Shown here: positions 15,305 through 22,326 of the stretch, piece by piece | Position numbering within the stretch: position 1 is the stretch's first letter | How the letters are laid out: each line of letters starts with the position of its first letter | DNA from: SZUA-254 sp035292425 | GTDB taxonomy: Bacteria; Bacteroidota; Ignavibacteria; UBA10030; SZUA-254 | Assembly: GCA_035292425.1 (NCBI GenBank) | Contig: DATDQD010000199.1 | Span: 1 to 24,217 of the forward strand | Reading direction: 5' to 3' | DNA length: 24,217 nt | Notes under the pieces: model-generated | Told to the model about the DNA's origin: nothing | What the model saw: the letters and a program-made list of their open reading frames with translations, nothing else | Databases searched by the model: none | Made by a program: the position numbers and the translations under genes

Positions 15305-16011
15305 TCACCTGCCCTGTCTGCGGGACCCGGAACCATCATCTCACCATCGTCTGTGGTTCGTGCGGAGGATTCATCCAGGGCAGGGTGGAGAACCTGGACC
15401 TCTTTTCGACGATCTGGAAACTGATAGAACGCCCCCGGGCGGCATTCCTCTCGATTTCATTGTCCCGCTACAAGAACTACTCGACCATCGTCCCGTCCGT
15501 GGCCGGGATTGGACTCGTTTTTGCCTTTTTCTGGTTCATCAAGGCGGGCGATCATACCGCTTCGGCATTCAACCTGCTCGCGGGGGGAATTGTGGCGGGC
15601 CCGCCGACAGGTGTCATCCTGACCGCAACCATGACCATCCTCGCTGGGATCATCCTCCGCATTTCCGGGATATCCGTCCGGTTCAGGAACCTCTACGCCG
15701 TCCTCGGGTATTCACTCGTCCCGGTCGTTCTCTCGGTCGTGTTCGTCCTTCCGCTGGAAATTTTCACATTCGGACGATATTTCTTTTCCCTCAATCCGCC
15801 CCCCTGGCTGCTCAAGCCGGTCTCCTATTATCTCTTCGTGTCTCTGGGATTCCTTGTCGTCGCCTGGACGATCTCTCTCGCCGTTACGGGGATGAAGGTG
15901 CTGCTGGATTGCCGTTGGATCACCTCTGCGGGAATTGTTTCCGGGATGGCGGGGTTCGTCCTCCTGCTGGGTTGGATCGCACGCTCATTCCTGGTGATTC
16001 CATCCATTTGA
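15301..16011 (+). CDS. Zinc-ribbon membrane protein, Yip1-like
   Basis: Function unknown. The 236-residue protein begins with a zinc-ribbon of four cysteines (C4, C7 in CPVCG and C18, C21 in CGSCGG). A short cytoplasmic linker follows with IWKLIERPRAAFLSI. Five hydrophobic segments then cover about residues 58-80, 92-122, 136-156, 172-195 and 205-228. The pattern of a linker ending in a RPRAAF-like helix followed by about five helices resembles bacterial Yip1-domain proteins, but this is pattern recognition only. The ATG overlaps the tryptophanase stop (ATGA), so translation is coupled, and it is the last gene of the crotonase-apt-tnaA set. A role in tryptophan or indole transport is conceivable but nothing in the sequence shows it. 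Confidence 0.75.
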   Translation: MITCPVCGTRNHHLTIVCGSCGGFIQGRVENLDLFSTIWKLIERPRAAFLSISLSRYKNYSTIVPSVAGIGLVFAFFWFIKAGDHTASAFNLLAGGIVAGPPTGVILTATMTILAGIILRISGISVRFRNLYAVLGYSLVPVVLSVVFVLPLEIFTFGRYFFSLNPPPWLLKPVSYYLFVSLGFLVVAWTISLAVTGMKVLLDCRWITSAGIVSGMAGFVLLLGWIARSFLVIPSI

Positions 16012-16083
16012 AAAAATTTTGCGAAATATCCTGTCCGATTTCGATTATTTTAGTATATTGACAGTAACAAAAAGGAAGCATGC

Positions 16084-16380
16084 ATGAGCAGGGTCATCTT
16101 CACCATTTCCTACGAAATTGTTTCGGAAAAAAGAGGCGAATACCTTCCGCTTTCGCAGAAGATGAAAGAATACATACTCCAGAAGGGAGGGGTGGCCGAA
16201 TACTCCGTTTACGAGGATAAGCGGAAGCGAAATTCGTTCACCGAGGTCTTTAACTTCACTTCCATGGAACAGTACAACGGACTGGAGGATGAGGACGAAT
16301 CGATGCAGAACTTTCTGACGCTTCTCGAATCGATGCTGGTGGGGGGAAAAATGAAATATACCACCCTCCTCGAAGTCTGA
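16084..16380 (+). CDS. Small protein, possible ABM-like dimeric alpha/beta barrel
   Basis: Unrecognised 98-residue protein without signal peptide or membrane segment. The order beta (VIFTISYEIV), helix (LPLSQKMKEYILQKG), beta (AEYSVYEDK), beta (SFTEVFNFTS), helix (DESMQNFLTLLESML), beta (MKYTTLLEV) resembles the dimeric ferredoxin-like barrel of ABM/EthD-type proteins. No catalytic residues can be pointed out. The start is supported by AGGAAG 5 bases upstream; another ATG four bases earlier is out of frame. A TATATT box lies at 16054-16059 without a clear -35 partner. The hemerythrin-domain gene follows after 22 bases. Confidence 0.72.
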   Translation: MSRVIFTISYEIVSEKRGEYLPLSQKMKEYILQKGGVAEYSVYEDKRKRNSFTEVFNFTSMEQYNGLEDEDESMQNFLTLLESMLVGGKMKYTTLLEV

Positions 16381-16402
16381 TCTCCAGGGTACCACCCTCC
16401 GT

Positions 16403-16882
16403 ATGCGCCATTCAGCAGACCCGATCGCCCAACTCCTTCAGGAACACAACGACGCCCTGATACAACTTAAAAATCTCAACCGGGCAGTCCAGGCGTTTTC
16501 CCAGGACGGTTACAGCACGAAACAATACCGGACAATCAGAGCGGCACTGAAATTTATCGAGGAGGAGGTGAGCATTCATAACCTCAAGGAAGAAAAGGCC
16601 TTATTCCCCGTCCTCGAACGCTATGTGGAGGGTCCGACGAGACTCATGAAGCAGGACCACCGTCAGCTCAAGAAAGGGTTTTACCGGTTGAGTGAGGCGA
16701 TCAGCGAGGTAAACGTCAACCGGGATAGTTTCTCGGCCATTCGAAAACTCAGGAAGGTGGCGAATGATGTCGTACAGTCGTTCGTCAACCATATTCACAA
16801 GGAAAACTACATCCTCTTCCCGCTGGTCCAGAGGTTCCTGACCAAGGAGGAACTTCGGGAAATCGCACGGAAAATGATCTGA
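16403..16882 (+). CDS. Hemerythrin HHE-domain protein
   Basis: A 159-residue all-helical protein that probably carries a non-haem diiron site binding O2, NO or iron. Candidate ligands lie in a four-helix arrangement: H15 (LLQEHNDAL), H59 and E63 (SIHNLKEEKALFP), H86 (KQDHRQLKK), and H130/H132 with E134 (FVNHIHKENYILFP). The paired EEKALFPVLE and KENYILFPLV blocks are characteristic of the HHE family. There is no signal peptide, so it is cytoplasmic. Relatives include the iron-sulfur repair protein RIC/YtfE, but its N-terminal ScdA region is absent here. It is followed after 6 bases by a response regulator, hinting at an oxygen/NO-linked signalling set; this link is inference. Confidence 0.88.
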   Translation: MRHSADPIAQLLQEHNDALIQLKNLNRAVQAFSQDGYSTKQYRTIRAALKFIEEEVSIHNLKEEKALFPVLERYVEGPTRLMKQDHRQLKKGFYRLSEAISEVNVNRDSFSAIRKLRKVANDVVQSFVNHIHKENYILFPLVQRFLTKEELREIARKMI

Positions 16883-16888
16883 CCCCCA

Positions 16889-17281
16889 ATGACCAATCAA
16901 AACTCCGACTCCGATCTCCCGAGATTACTCATTGTCGAGGATGAACCCGAGCAGAGGGAAACCCTGGCCATGCTCTTCGAGGGGGATGGGTACAGCGTCC
17001 GTGCGACCGACTCAGCGGAAACGGCGATGGAAATTATCCGGACCACCCACCCGCACCTTGTCATAACCGACGTGAAACTCCCCGGGATGGACGGGATCAC
17101 ATTTTTTGAGTCGGTGCGGGGCAGTAAGGAAGGGAGGAGCATCCCGTTCATCTTCATGACGGCCTACAACGACCTGGCCGCCATCGAACACGTGAAGCAG
17201 ATGGGATCCGTCGATTATATAACGAAGCCCTTCAATCTCGAAGCCCTGGTAACCCTCGTCAGGGAAAAAAGCCGACACTGA
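16889..17281 (+). CDS. Single-domain response regulator (CheY-like receiver)
   Basis: A 130-residue stand-alone receiver domain. The acidic pocket is E17-D18-E19 (IVEDEPEQ), the phospho-acceptor is D61 (VITDVKLPGMDG), the switch threonine is T91 (FMTAYND) and the conserved lysine is K113 (ITKPF). All required residues are present and no output domain follows, so it must act by protein contact, as CheY or Spo0F types do. No histidine kinase is encoded in the window. It lies 6 bases after the hemerythrin-domain gene and converges on the M28 peptidase gene, with a 32-base gap that holds only a 5-bp inverted repeat (17287-17304). Confidence 0.93.
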   Translation: MTNQNSDSDLPRLLIVEDEPEQRETLAMLFEGDGYSVRATDSAETAMEIIRTTHPHLVITDVKLPGMDGITFFESVRGSKEGRSIPFIFMTAYNDLAAIEHVKQMGSVDYITKPFNLEALVTLVREKSRH

Positions 17282-17313
17282 TCATCCCGGCAGTCAATCG
17301 CCGGCCTTCCCGC

Positions 17314-19113
17314 CTACCTTCCGGCCAGCGTCACGGACAGTGTGAGGACCCTGTCGCCCCGTTTCACCTCGACACTCACGACGTCCCCCGGTGAATGTTC
17401 CTGCAGGAGGTACGTATAATCATAGATATTCGAGACGGTTTTATCTCCAAATTTCACGATCACGTCCCCAGCCTGCATGCCCCCCTTTTCCGCCGGACTG
17501 TCCGGCCTCACGCCCGTAATCTTCAGCCCGCCGCCATCGTCAGCGTAATCCGGTACCACGCCCATCGTCACCCGCATCGGCCTGCGGTCGCCCTGCGGCA
17601 TCTGGGATGCTACTTTCACGAAGGCAGGCGCCTGGGAAGTCCTGTCGAGTTCACGGACGATCCTCAGGATATAGACGACCAGCCCGGCCTCACCCTCGTA
17701 GTTGATCTTTTCCCACGTGTCGGAGGGTTTGTGGTAATCATTATGTGTATTCGTGAAGAAAAAGAGGACGGGGATGTCCTTGGCGTAGAACGACGCGTGG
17801 TCGCTGGGGCCGTATCCGTCCGGTTTAAGCGAAAGGCTGAAGAGTGAATCCCGGTTCAGCGCGTTCAGGAGGGAGTCGAATCCCGGAGACGTACCAACCC
17901 CGCCCACCGCTACTTTCTTGTCGGTGAGGCGTCCGATCATGTCCATATTGATCATGGTGCGCATGGCGGCCAGCGGAAGGGTGGGGTGATTGACGAAATA
18001 GTTCGACCCGAGAAGTCCTGATTCCTCGCCGGAGAAACCGGCGACGATGATGCTGCGCCTGAGGGAATCCCTGCTCCAGGAGAGATATTCCGCGGCCTCG
18101 AGCAGACCGGCGGTCCCGGAGGCGTTGTCATCCGCCCCATGGTGGACTGCCACGGTGTCAGGAGCCAGGGAACCCTGCCCCCCCATCCCGAGGTGGTCGA
18201 AATGGGCACCGATAACAATATATTCGTCTTTAAGCGCAGGATCAGATCCTGGAATCATTCCAATCACATTGGATGATTCGTTCATGATCTTCTGGATACT
18301 CGTTTCCAGTTTCGCCTTTGAGCTCATCTGGAAGGAACCTGGTTTCTGGGACGTGTTGATCCCCTCCTGGACGCTCTTCACCGATTTGCCTTCGGCCTGG
18401 AAAATCGAATCCAGCGCGGTCCAGGTGATTGTCGCCACCGGAATGCCTGAGGAACTGAGCCCCTGGTCGAAGGAGAATGAGACGAGTTCAGATTTCTCCG
18501 AGTCGAGCGGGCCGGTGACGAAGATGACCCCCGCGGCGCCATGCTCCCGCGCGTTGAAGGTCTTCACCCTGAGCGTGGAATGCTGGACGAAGGGGGAGTG
18601 GGGATCATCCCCTTTGGGAGTAAAGCGCAGCACCACCGCAATCCTTCCCTTTACGTCTACTCCCGAGTAATCGTCGTACTTCTGTGCCGTATCGGTGATC
18701 CCGTAACCCCCGAACACCATTTCACCCGCAACCGACGTGTCGCTGGAGAAGGCGAGGGTCCTGAAACTCTGATCGATCGTGAACGACTTCGCAGTCCCTC
18801 CGTACTCGATCACGAGCGAGTTCCGGGCACCCGGCTTTGCGCCGGAGACGAAGGGGAATTTCTGGAAAAATGTGCCATGATCCCCCGCCGGCATCAATCC
18901 GTATTCCCTGAATTTTACGGCGAGATACCCCGCCGCTGCATCGTTTCCGGGTGTCCCGGCCTTCCGGCCCTGGAGGGAGTCGGAGGCGAGAAATCGTATG
19001 TGCTCTTTCAACTCCTCCGGTGTGACTGAGGGATTCTCAATGTTGAGGGATGATCCGCCGCACCCGGCTATAATGATGGCGAGGAACGTCAAGGTGATAT
19101 TTATCCGTTTCAT
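17314..19113 (-). CDS. M28-family zinc aminopeptidase lipoprotein with PA and PDZ domains
   Basis: Exported metallopeptidase, probably cutting amino-terminal residues from peptides outside the cytoplasm. The 599-residue chain starts with a lipoprotein signal ending in the lipobox IAGC (C18). A protease-associated (PA) insert spans about residues 130-250. The M28 core has all zinc ligands: H304 (GAHFDHLG), D328 (HHGADDNASGT), E363-E364 (SGEESGLLGS, E363 as general base), D391 (NMDMIGRL) and H461 (HNDYHKPSDTWE). A PDZ domain covers about 515-597 (GVRPDSPAEKGGMQAGDVIV). It lies 79 bases downstream of the beta-propeller gene on the same strand. The leader is AT-rich and has no Shine-Dalgarno. Confidence 0.94.
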   Translation of the reverse strand: MKRINITLTFLAIIIAGCGGSSLNIENPSVTPEELKEHIRFLASDSLQGRKAGTPGNDAAAGYLAVKFREYGLMPAGDHGTFFQKFPFVSGAKPGARNSLVIEYGGTAKSFTIDQSFRTLAFSSDTSVAGEMVFGGYGITDTAQKYDDYSGVDVKGRIAVVLRFTPKGDDPHSPFVQHSTLRVKTFNAREHGAAGVIFVTGPLDSEKSELVSFSFDQGLSSSGIPVATITWTALDSIFQAEGKSVKSVQEGINTSQKPGSFQMSSKAKLETSIQKIMNESSNVIGMIPGSDPALKDEYIVIGAHFDHLGMGGQGSLAPDTVAVHHGADDNASGTAGLLEAAEYLSWSRDSLRRSIIVAGFSGEESGLLGSNYFVNHPTLPLAAMRTMINMDMIGRLTDKKVAVGGVGTSPGFDSLLNALNRDSLFSLSLKPDGYGPSDHASFYAKDIPVLFFFTNTHNDYHKPSDTWEKINYEGEAGLVVYILRIVRELDRTSQAPAFVKVASQMPQGDRRPMRVTMGVVPDYADDGGGLKITGVRPDSPAEKGGMQAGDVIVKFGDKTVSNIYDYTYLLQEHSPGDVVSVEVKRGDRVLTLSVTLAGR

Positions 19114-19192
19114 ATTTTTCTATAATTGAGTTTAAACAAACCGGGTTAACGCATGAGTGATCTGATATATGCTCGTTTTATGAGATTCTCTT

Positions 19193-20236
19193 TCAAGGGA
19201 TCCAATCGGCGATAAAAACATTCGTCTCTCCGCGTTCCCTGGCGTTCCGGTTGGAGGAGAAGATCAATTTTTTCCCGTCGGCCGTGAAAACCGGAAAACC
19301 GTCGAAGGTATCATTGAAGGTGACCTGCTCCAGCCCCGTCCCGTCGATACTGATCGAAAAGATATCGAAATTCCTTCCCTTCGGGTCTTTCAAATTCGAC
19401 GCAAACACGATTCTTTTCCCGTCAGGATGAAAATATGGGGCAAAACTTGCGGCATTGAAGCTGGTGATCTGTTTCTTTCCTGTCCCATCCGCATTCATGA
19501 CGCATATTTCCATCACCGAGGGACGGACCAGCCCTTTTCGAAGGAGGTCCAGAAAATCTGCTTTTCCGGCAGAATCGGCGGGATGATGAGACCGGTATAT
19601 GATTTTCGTGCCATCTGCGGAGTAAAAAGCACCCCCGTCGTATCCGACCTCGTGCGTCAGTCTTACGATGCCGGATCCGTCGGTTTTCATTGAGTAAAGT
19701 TCAAGATCCCCGTCGCGGCTTGAAGTGAACACGATCCTGTCACCGATCGGTGAGACGGTCGCTTCGGCATCGTATCCGGCGGAGGCGCTGAGGACCGAGG
19801 GTCCGCCGTTCCCCGTCCGCTGAACGTAGATGTCGTAGCTCGGGTAGATTGCCCAGACATATCCCTTCGAAAAATCTGGTTTTTGGGGACATCCGGGATT
19901 GTGAGCATGAGTCGATGAATAGATGTAACTGCTGTCGCCCGGAAGGTAGTAGGCGCAGGTCGTTCGTCCGGTCCCCGTGCTCCGGAGGGCCACTCCGTCC
20001 CCGTTAATCCCCATCGTGAATATCTGGTCACAGGGAAACGAATCCCGCGTGGACTGAAAGATCAGTTTATCGCCTGCGAACGAAAGGTATGCTTCCGCGT
20101 TTTCTCCCCCGAATGTCAGTTGTTTGACGTTTCCGAGATGGGCTTCCCCGGACTTCCGGAGGGTGTCACTCTGAGGCCATGCCGTGCCTGTAAGAAAGAA
20201 GATGAAGATAAACGCAGCAATCATCATGATTTTCAT
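19193..20236 (-). CDS. Exported TolB-like PD40 beta-propeller protein
   Basis: Secreted or periplasmic 347-residue protein with a signal peptide (about residues 1-20). The body is made of repeated WD40-like/PD40 blades with the signature D-G-x-x-(I/L)-x-F-x-S: GDKLIFQSTRD, GDRIVFTSSRDGD, GTKIIYRSHHPAD, GKRIVFASNLKD and GKKLIFSSNRNARERG. A cysteine pair in the N-terminal half (FPCDQ and RTTCAY) plus NPGCPQKP could form a disulfide in the periplasm. No catalytic triad is present, so it is a binding or scaffold module rather than a peptidase. It starts 20 bases after the peroxiredoxin stop and is probably transcribed with it and with the M28 gene downstream. Confidence 0.88.
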   Translation of the reverse strand: MKIMMIAAFIFIFFLTGTAWPQSDTLRKSGEAHLGNVKQLTFGGENAEAYLSFAGDKLIFQSTRDSFPCDQIFTMGINGDGVALRSTGTGRTTCAYYLPGDSSYIYSSTHAHNPGCPQKPDFSKGYVWAIYPSYDIYVQRTGNGGPSVLSASAGYDAEATVSPIGDRIVFTSSRDGDLELYSMKTDGSGIVRLTHEVGYDGGAFYSADGTKIIYRSHHPADSAGKADFLDLLRKGLVRPSVMEICVMNADGTGKKQITSFNAASFAPYFHPDGKRIVFASNLKDPKGRNFDIFSISIDGTGLEQVTFNDTFDGFPVFTADGKKLIFSSNRNARERGETNVFIADWIP

Positions 20237-20256
20237 GGTGTTGGTTTGATCCGTTA

Positions 20257-20817
20257 TTATTGTTCGTCGGCGTTGATCAGGTTGAGCGCCTTCCGGAGCT
20301 GTTCGAATGATTTAAGGTCGCGGGTGGAATACTCCATGTCGATGTAGGCGATCTTCCCGAGTTTATCGACCACGTAGACCGTGCGTTTGTTGTATCCTGA
20401 CGACTCGTTATAGCTGTGATAGAGGGGGGCGACCCTGTGCCGGCTGTCCGAGAGGAGTAAAAAGGGAAGGTTATGCGCTTTTGCCCATTCATAATGGGAA
20501 TAGGGGTAATCCCCGCTGATCGGCAGAAGTTCAACATCGAGTTCGCCGAGGGCCGTAAAATTGTCCCGAAACGCACACACTTCCCTCGTGCAGCCGCCGC
20601 TCCAGTCCGCGGGATAGAATGCCAGGATGACGGTTTTCTCCCCGGCGTATGCCGAGAGGGTGATCTCGCCGAATCCTACAGAGTCTTTCGTGGCGAAGGG
20701 GAGTGAAAAATCGGGGGCGTCAGATCCGACGGAAAGGGCGGGATAGACGGTCCCCTGGGCAGGAGAGATGACAGGCAGTGCACAGGCGATGAGCATTGAA
20801 TAAAGGATATTCCGCAT
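20257..20817 (-). CDS. Exported peroxiredoxin, BCP/PrxQ type
   Basis: Thiol peroxidase that reduces hydrogen peroxide or alkyl hydroperoxides outside the cytoplasm. From the start used here the chain is 186 residues with a signal peptide (about 1-20, ending SPAQ). The active site is FYPADWSGGCTREVCAFRDN: the peroxidatic C76 and a second cysteine C81 five residues later, the spacing of BCP/PrxQ atypical 2-Cys enzymes. LLSDSRHRVAPLY and RTVYVVDKLGKIAYID complete the thioredoxin fold. An in-frame ATG at 20880 would add 21 residues with no signal character; the ATG at 20817 is chosen because GAGGTG lies just upstream and the signal peptide begins there. A TATATT box sits about 27 bases upstream. 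Confidence 0.91.
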   Translation of the reverse strand: MRNILYSMLIACALPVISPAQGTVYPALSVGSDAPDFSLPFATKDSVGFGEITLSAYAGEKTVILAFYPADWSGGCTREVCAFRDNFTALGELDVELLPISGDYPYSHYEWAKAHNLPFLLLSDSRHRVAPLYHSYNESSGYNKRTVYVVDKLGKIAYIDMEYSTRDLKSFEQLRKALNLINADEQ

Positions 20818-20843
20818 CGAACACCTCAGTTCGGTTGGGCGAC

Positions 20844-20849
20844 AATATA
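20844..20849 (-). promoter_or_regulatory. Possible -10 box of the peroxiredoxin operon
   Basis: TATATT on the minus strand, about 27 bases before the chosen ATG at 20817, which would give a leader of around 20 bases containing the GAGGTG ribosome site. No good -35 hexamer is found 16-18 bases upstream; a T-run lies there instead. The same hexamer recurs upstream of several other operons in this window. Confidence 0.3.
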
Positions 20850-20918
20850 CGAACTTGCGGGTGGAAATAAAAAAAGGCAAGAATGAGGGGGAGGAGGGAA
20901 GGGTAGCCCGTCCCCGCC

Positions 20919-20951
20919 CGCACCCGGTGATTCGATCACCACCGGGATGCG
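20919..20951 (-). terminator. Strong hairpin downstream of aceA
   Basis: CGCA-CCCGGTG (20919-20929) pairs with CACCGGG-A-TGCG (20940-20951): eleven base pairs with one bulge and a 10-base loop, about 30 bases after the aceA stop. No U-run follows directly; on the minus strand a T7 run comes only about 40 bases later. It is a plausible end structure of the aceBA transcript but not a textbook intrinsic terminator. The rest of the gap between aceA and the peroxiredoxin gene holds the latter's promoter region. Confidence 0.4.
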
Positions 20952-20979
20952 GATGGATTCGGCTGTCACTCAGGAACGG

Positions 20980-22308
20980 TCAATGTTTTCGGCCATTTCT
21001 CCTGTTCATGACCGGTACCGGTATCAGGACCCGGTTGAATTGCTCCTCTTCCGTCGACCCCTTCAGTGCCGAAAGAGATGAGTCGGAATCGCCGGCGATC
21101 ACCTTGGCGACCTCGTCGAAATATCCCGTCCCGACAAATTCCTGGTGTTTCACCGCCTTATACCCGTCGGGTTCGCTCCGGAATTCCTTTTCCTGGAAAT
21201 CCGCGTATGCCGTCATCCCGAACTCGCGATACGCCCTGGCGAGTATGAACATTGAGTAGTTGAGCGCATGAAAACCCGCAAGCGTGACGAACTGGAAACG
21301 GTATCCCATGGCGCCCAACTCCCGCTGGAACCTGGCGATCGTGGTGGAATCGAGCTTGAGTTTCCAGTTGAATGAGGGGGAACAGTTGTAGGCCAGGAGT
21401 TTGTCCGGGTATTCGGCCCTGATCGCCTCCGCGAACCGGCGGGCTTCCGTCAGGTTCGGTTCGGAAGTCTCGCACCAGATGAGATCGGCGTACGGCGCGT
21501 ACGAAAGGCCTCTTCCGATCGCGGCTTCGAGCCCGCCCCGGAGTCTGAAAAATCCCTCGCCTGTCCTTTCACCGGTGATGAATTTCCGGTCCCTCGGGTC
21601 AGAATCGGACGTGATCAGTTTCGCGCTCTGGGCGTCTGTCCGGGCGATGAGGAGCGTTGGTACTCCCATGATATCGGCGGCAAACCGCCCTGCGGAGAGT
21701 TTCTGGATGAATTCGTGCGTCGGCACGAGGACCTTGCCGCCCATGTGCCCGCATTTCTTGGCGGAGGCCAGCTGGTCTTCGAAGTGGACCCCCGCGGCGC
21801 CGGCCTCGATCATCCCCTTCATGAGCTCGAATGCGTTCAGGACCCCGCCGAACCCCGCTTCGGCATCCGCGACGATCGGCGCGAACCAATGGATCCCGTT
21901 GATTCCCTTGGCATGATGGATCTGGTCGGCGCGCCGGAGGGCGGCGTTGATCGCCCTGACCACCGATGGGACGCTGTCGCACGGGTAGAGGCTCTGGTCG
22001 GGATACATCTGGCCCGCTTCATTCGCGTCGGCGGCAACCTGCCAGCCGCTCAGGTAAATCGCCTGGAGCCCGGCCCGGACCTGCTGGATCGCCTGATTGC
22101 CGGTGAGCGCGCCGAGAGCCTGGACGTAGTCTTCCTCGTGGAGGAGCTTCCAGAGTCTCTCAGCGCCGAGCGTCGCGATGGTTTGTTCGACGAGAAGCGA
22201 TCCCCGGAGACGGACGACATCTTCGGGAGTGTAGTCCCTGCGGATGTCCGACCATCTCGGATTTTCAAGCCAGTCTTTCTGGATGGAGAACGCGGTGGAA
22301 TGATTCAT
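20980..22308 (-). CDS. aceA: Isocitrate lyase
   Basis: Glyoxylate-shunt enzyme that cleaves isocitrate to succinate and glyoxylate, permitting net growth on acetate or fatty acids. The 442 residues match the shorter bacterial class. Landmarks are WQVAADAN, YPCDSVPSVVRAIN, the metal-site region PIVADAEAGFGG, HFEDQLASAKKCGHMGGKVL with the catalytic C186 in KKCGH, LIARTDAQSA, WCETSEPNL, and YNCSPSFNWK for substrate binding. The ATG has AAAGGA about 8 bases upstream. It begins 18 bases after the aceB stop and forms the second gene of the aceBA operon. No isocitrate dehydrogenase kinase gene is nearby. Confidence 0.97.
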   Translation of the reverse strand: MNHSTAFSIQKDWLENPRWSDIRRDYTPEDVVRLRGSLLVEQTIATLGAERLWKLLHEEDYVQALGALTGNQAIQQVRAGLQAIYLSGWQVAADANEAGQMYPDQSLYPCDSVPSVVRAINAALRRADQIHHAKGINGIHWFAPIVADAEAGFGGVLNAFELMKGMIEAGAAGVHFEDQLASAKKCGHMGGKVLVPTHEFIQKLSAGRFAADIMGVPTLLIARTDAQSAKLITSDSDPRDRKFITGERTGEGFFRLRGGLEAAIGRGLSYAPYADLIWCETSEPNLTEARRFAEAIRAEYPDKLLAYNCSPSFNWKLKLDSTTIARFQRELGAMGYRFQFVTLAGFHALNYSMFILARAYREFGMTAYADFQEKEFRSEPDGYKAVKHQEFVGTGYFDEVAKVIAGDSDSSLSALKGSTEEEQFNRVLIPVPVMNRRNGRKH

Positions 22309-22326
22309 GCGATGATCCTTTCGCGG

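Noticed and set aside
17287..17304. CCGGC/GCCGG inverted repeat between the response regulator and M28 genes as a bidirectional terminator
   Set aside because: It has only five base pairs with an eight-base loop and no T-run on either side; such repeats are common in GC-rich sequence.
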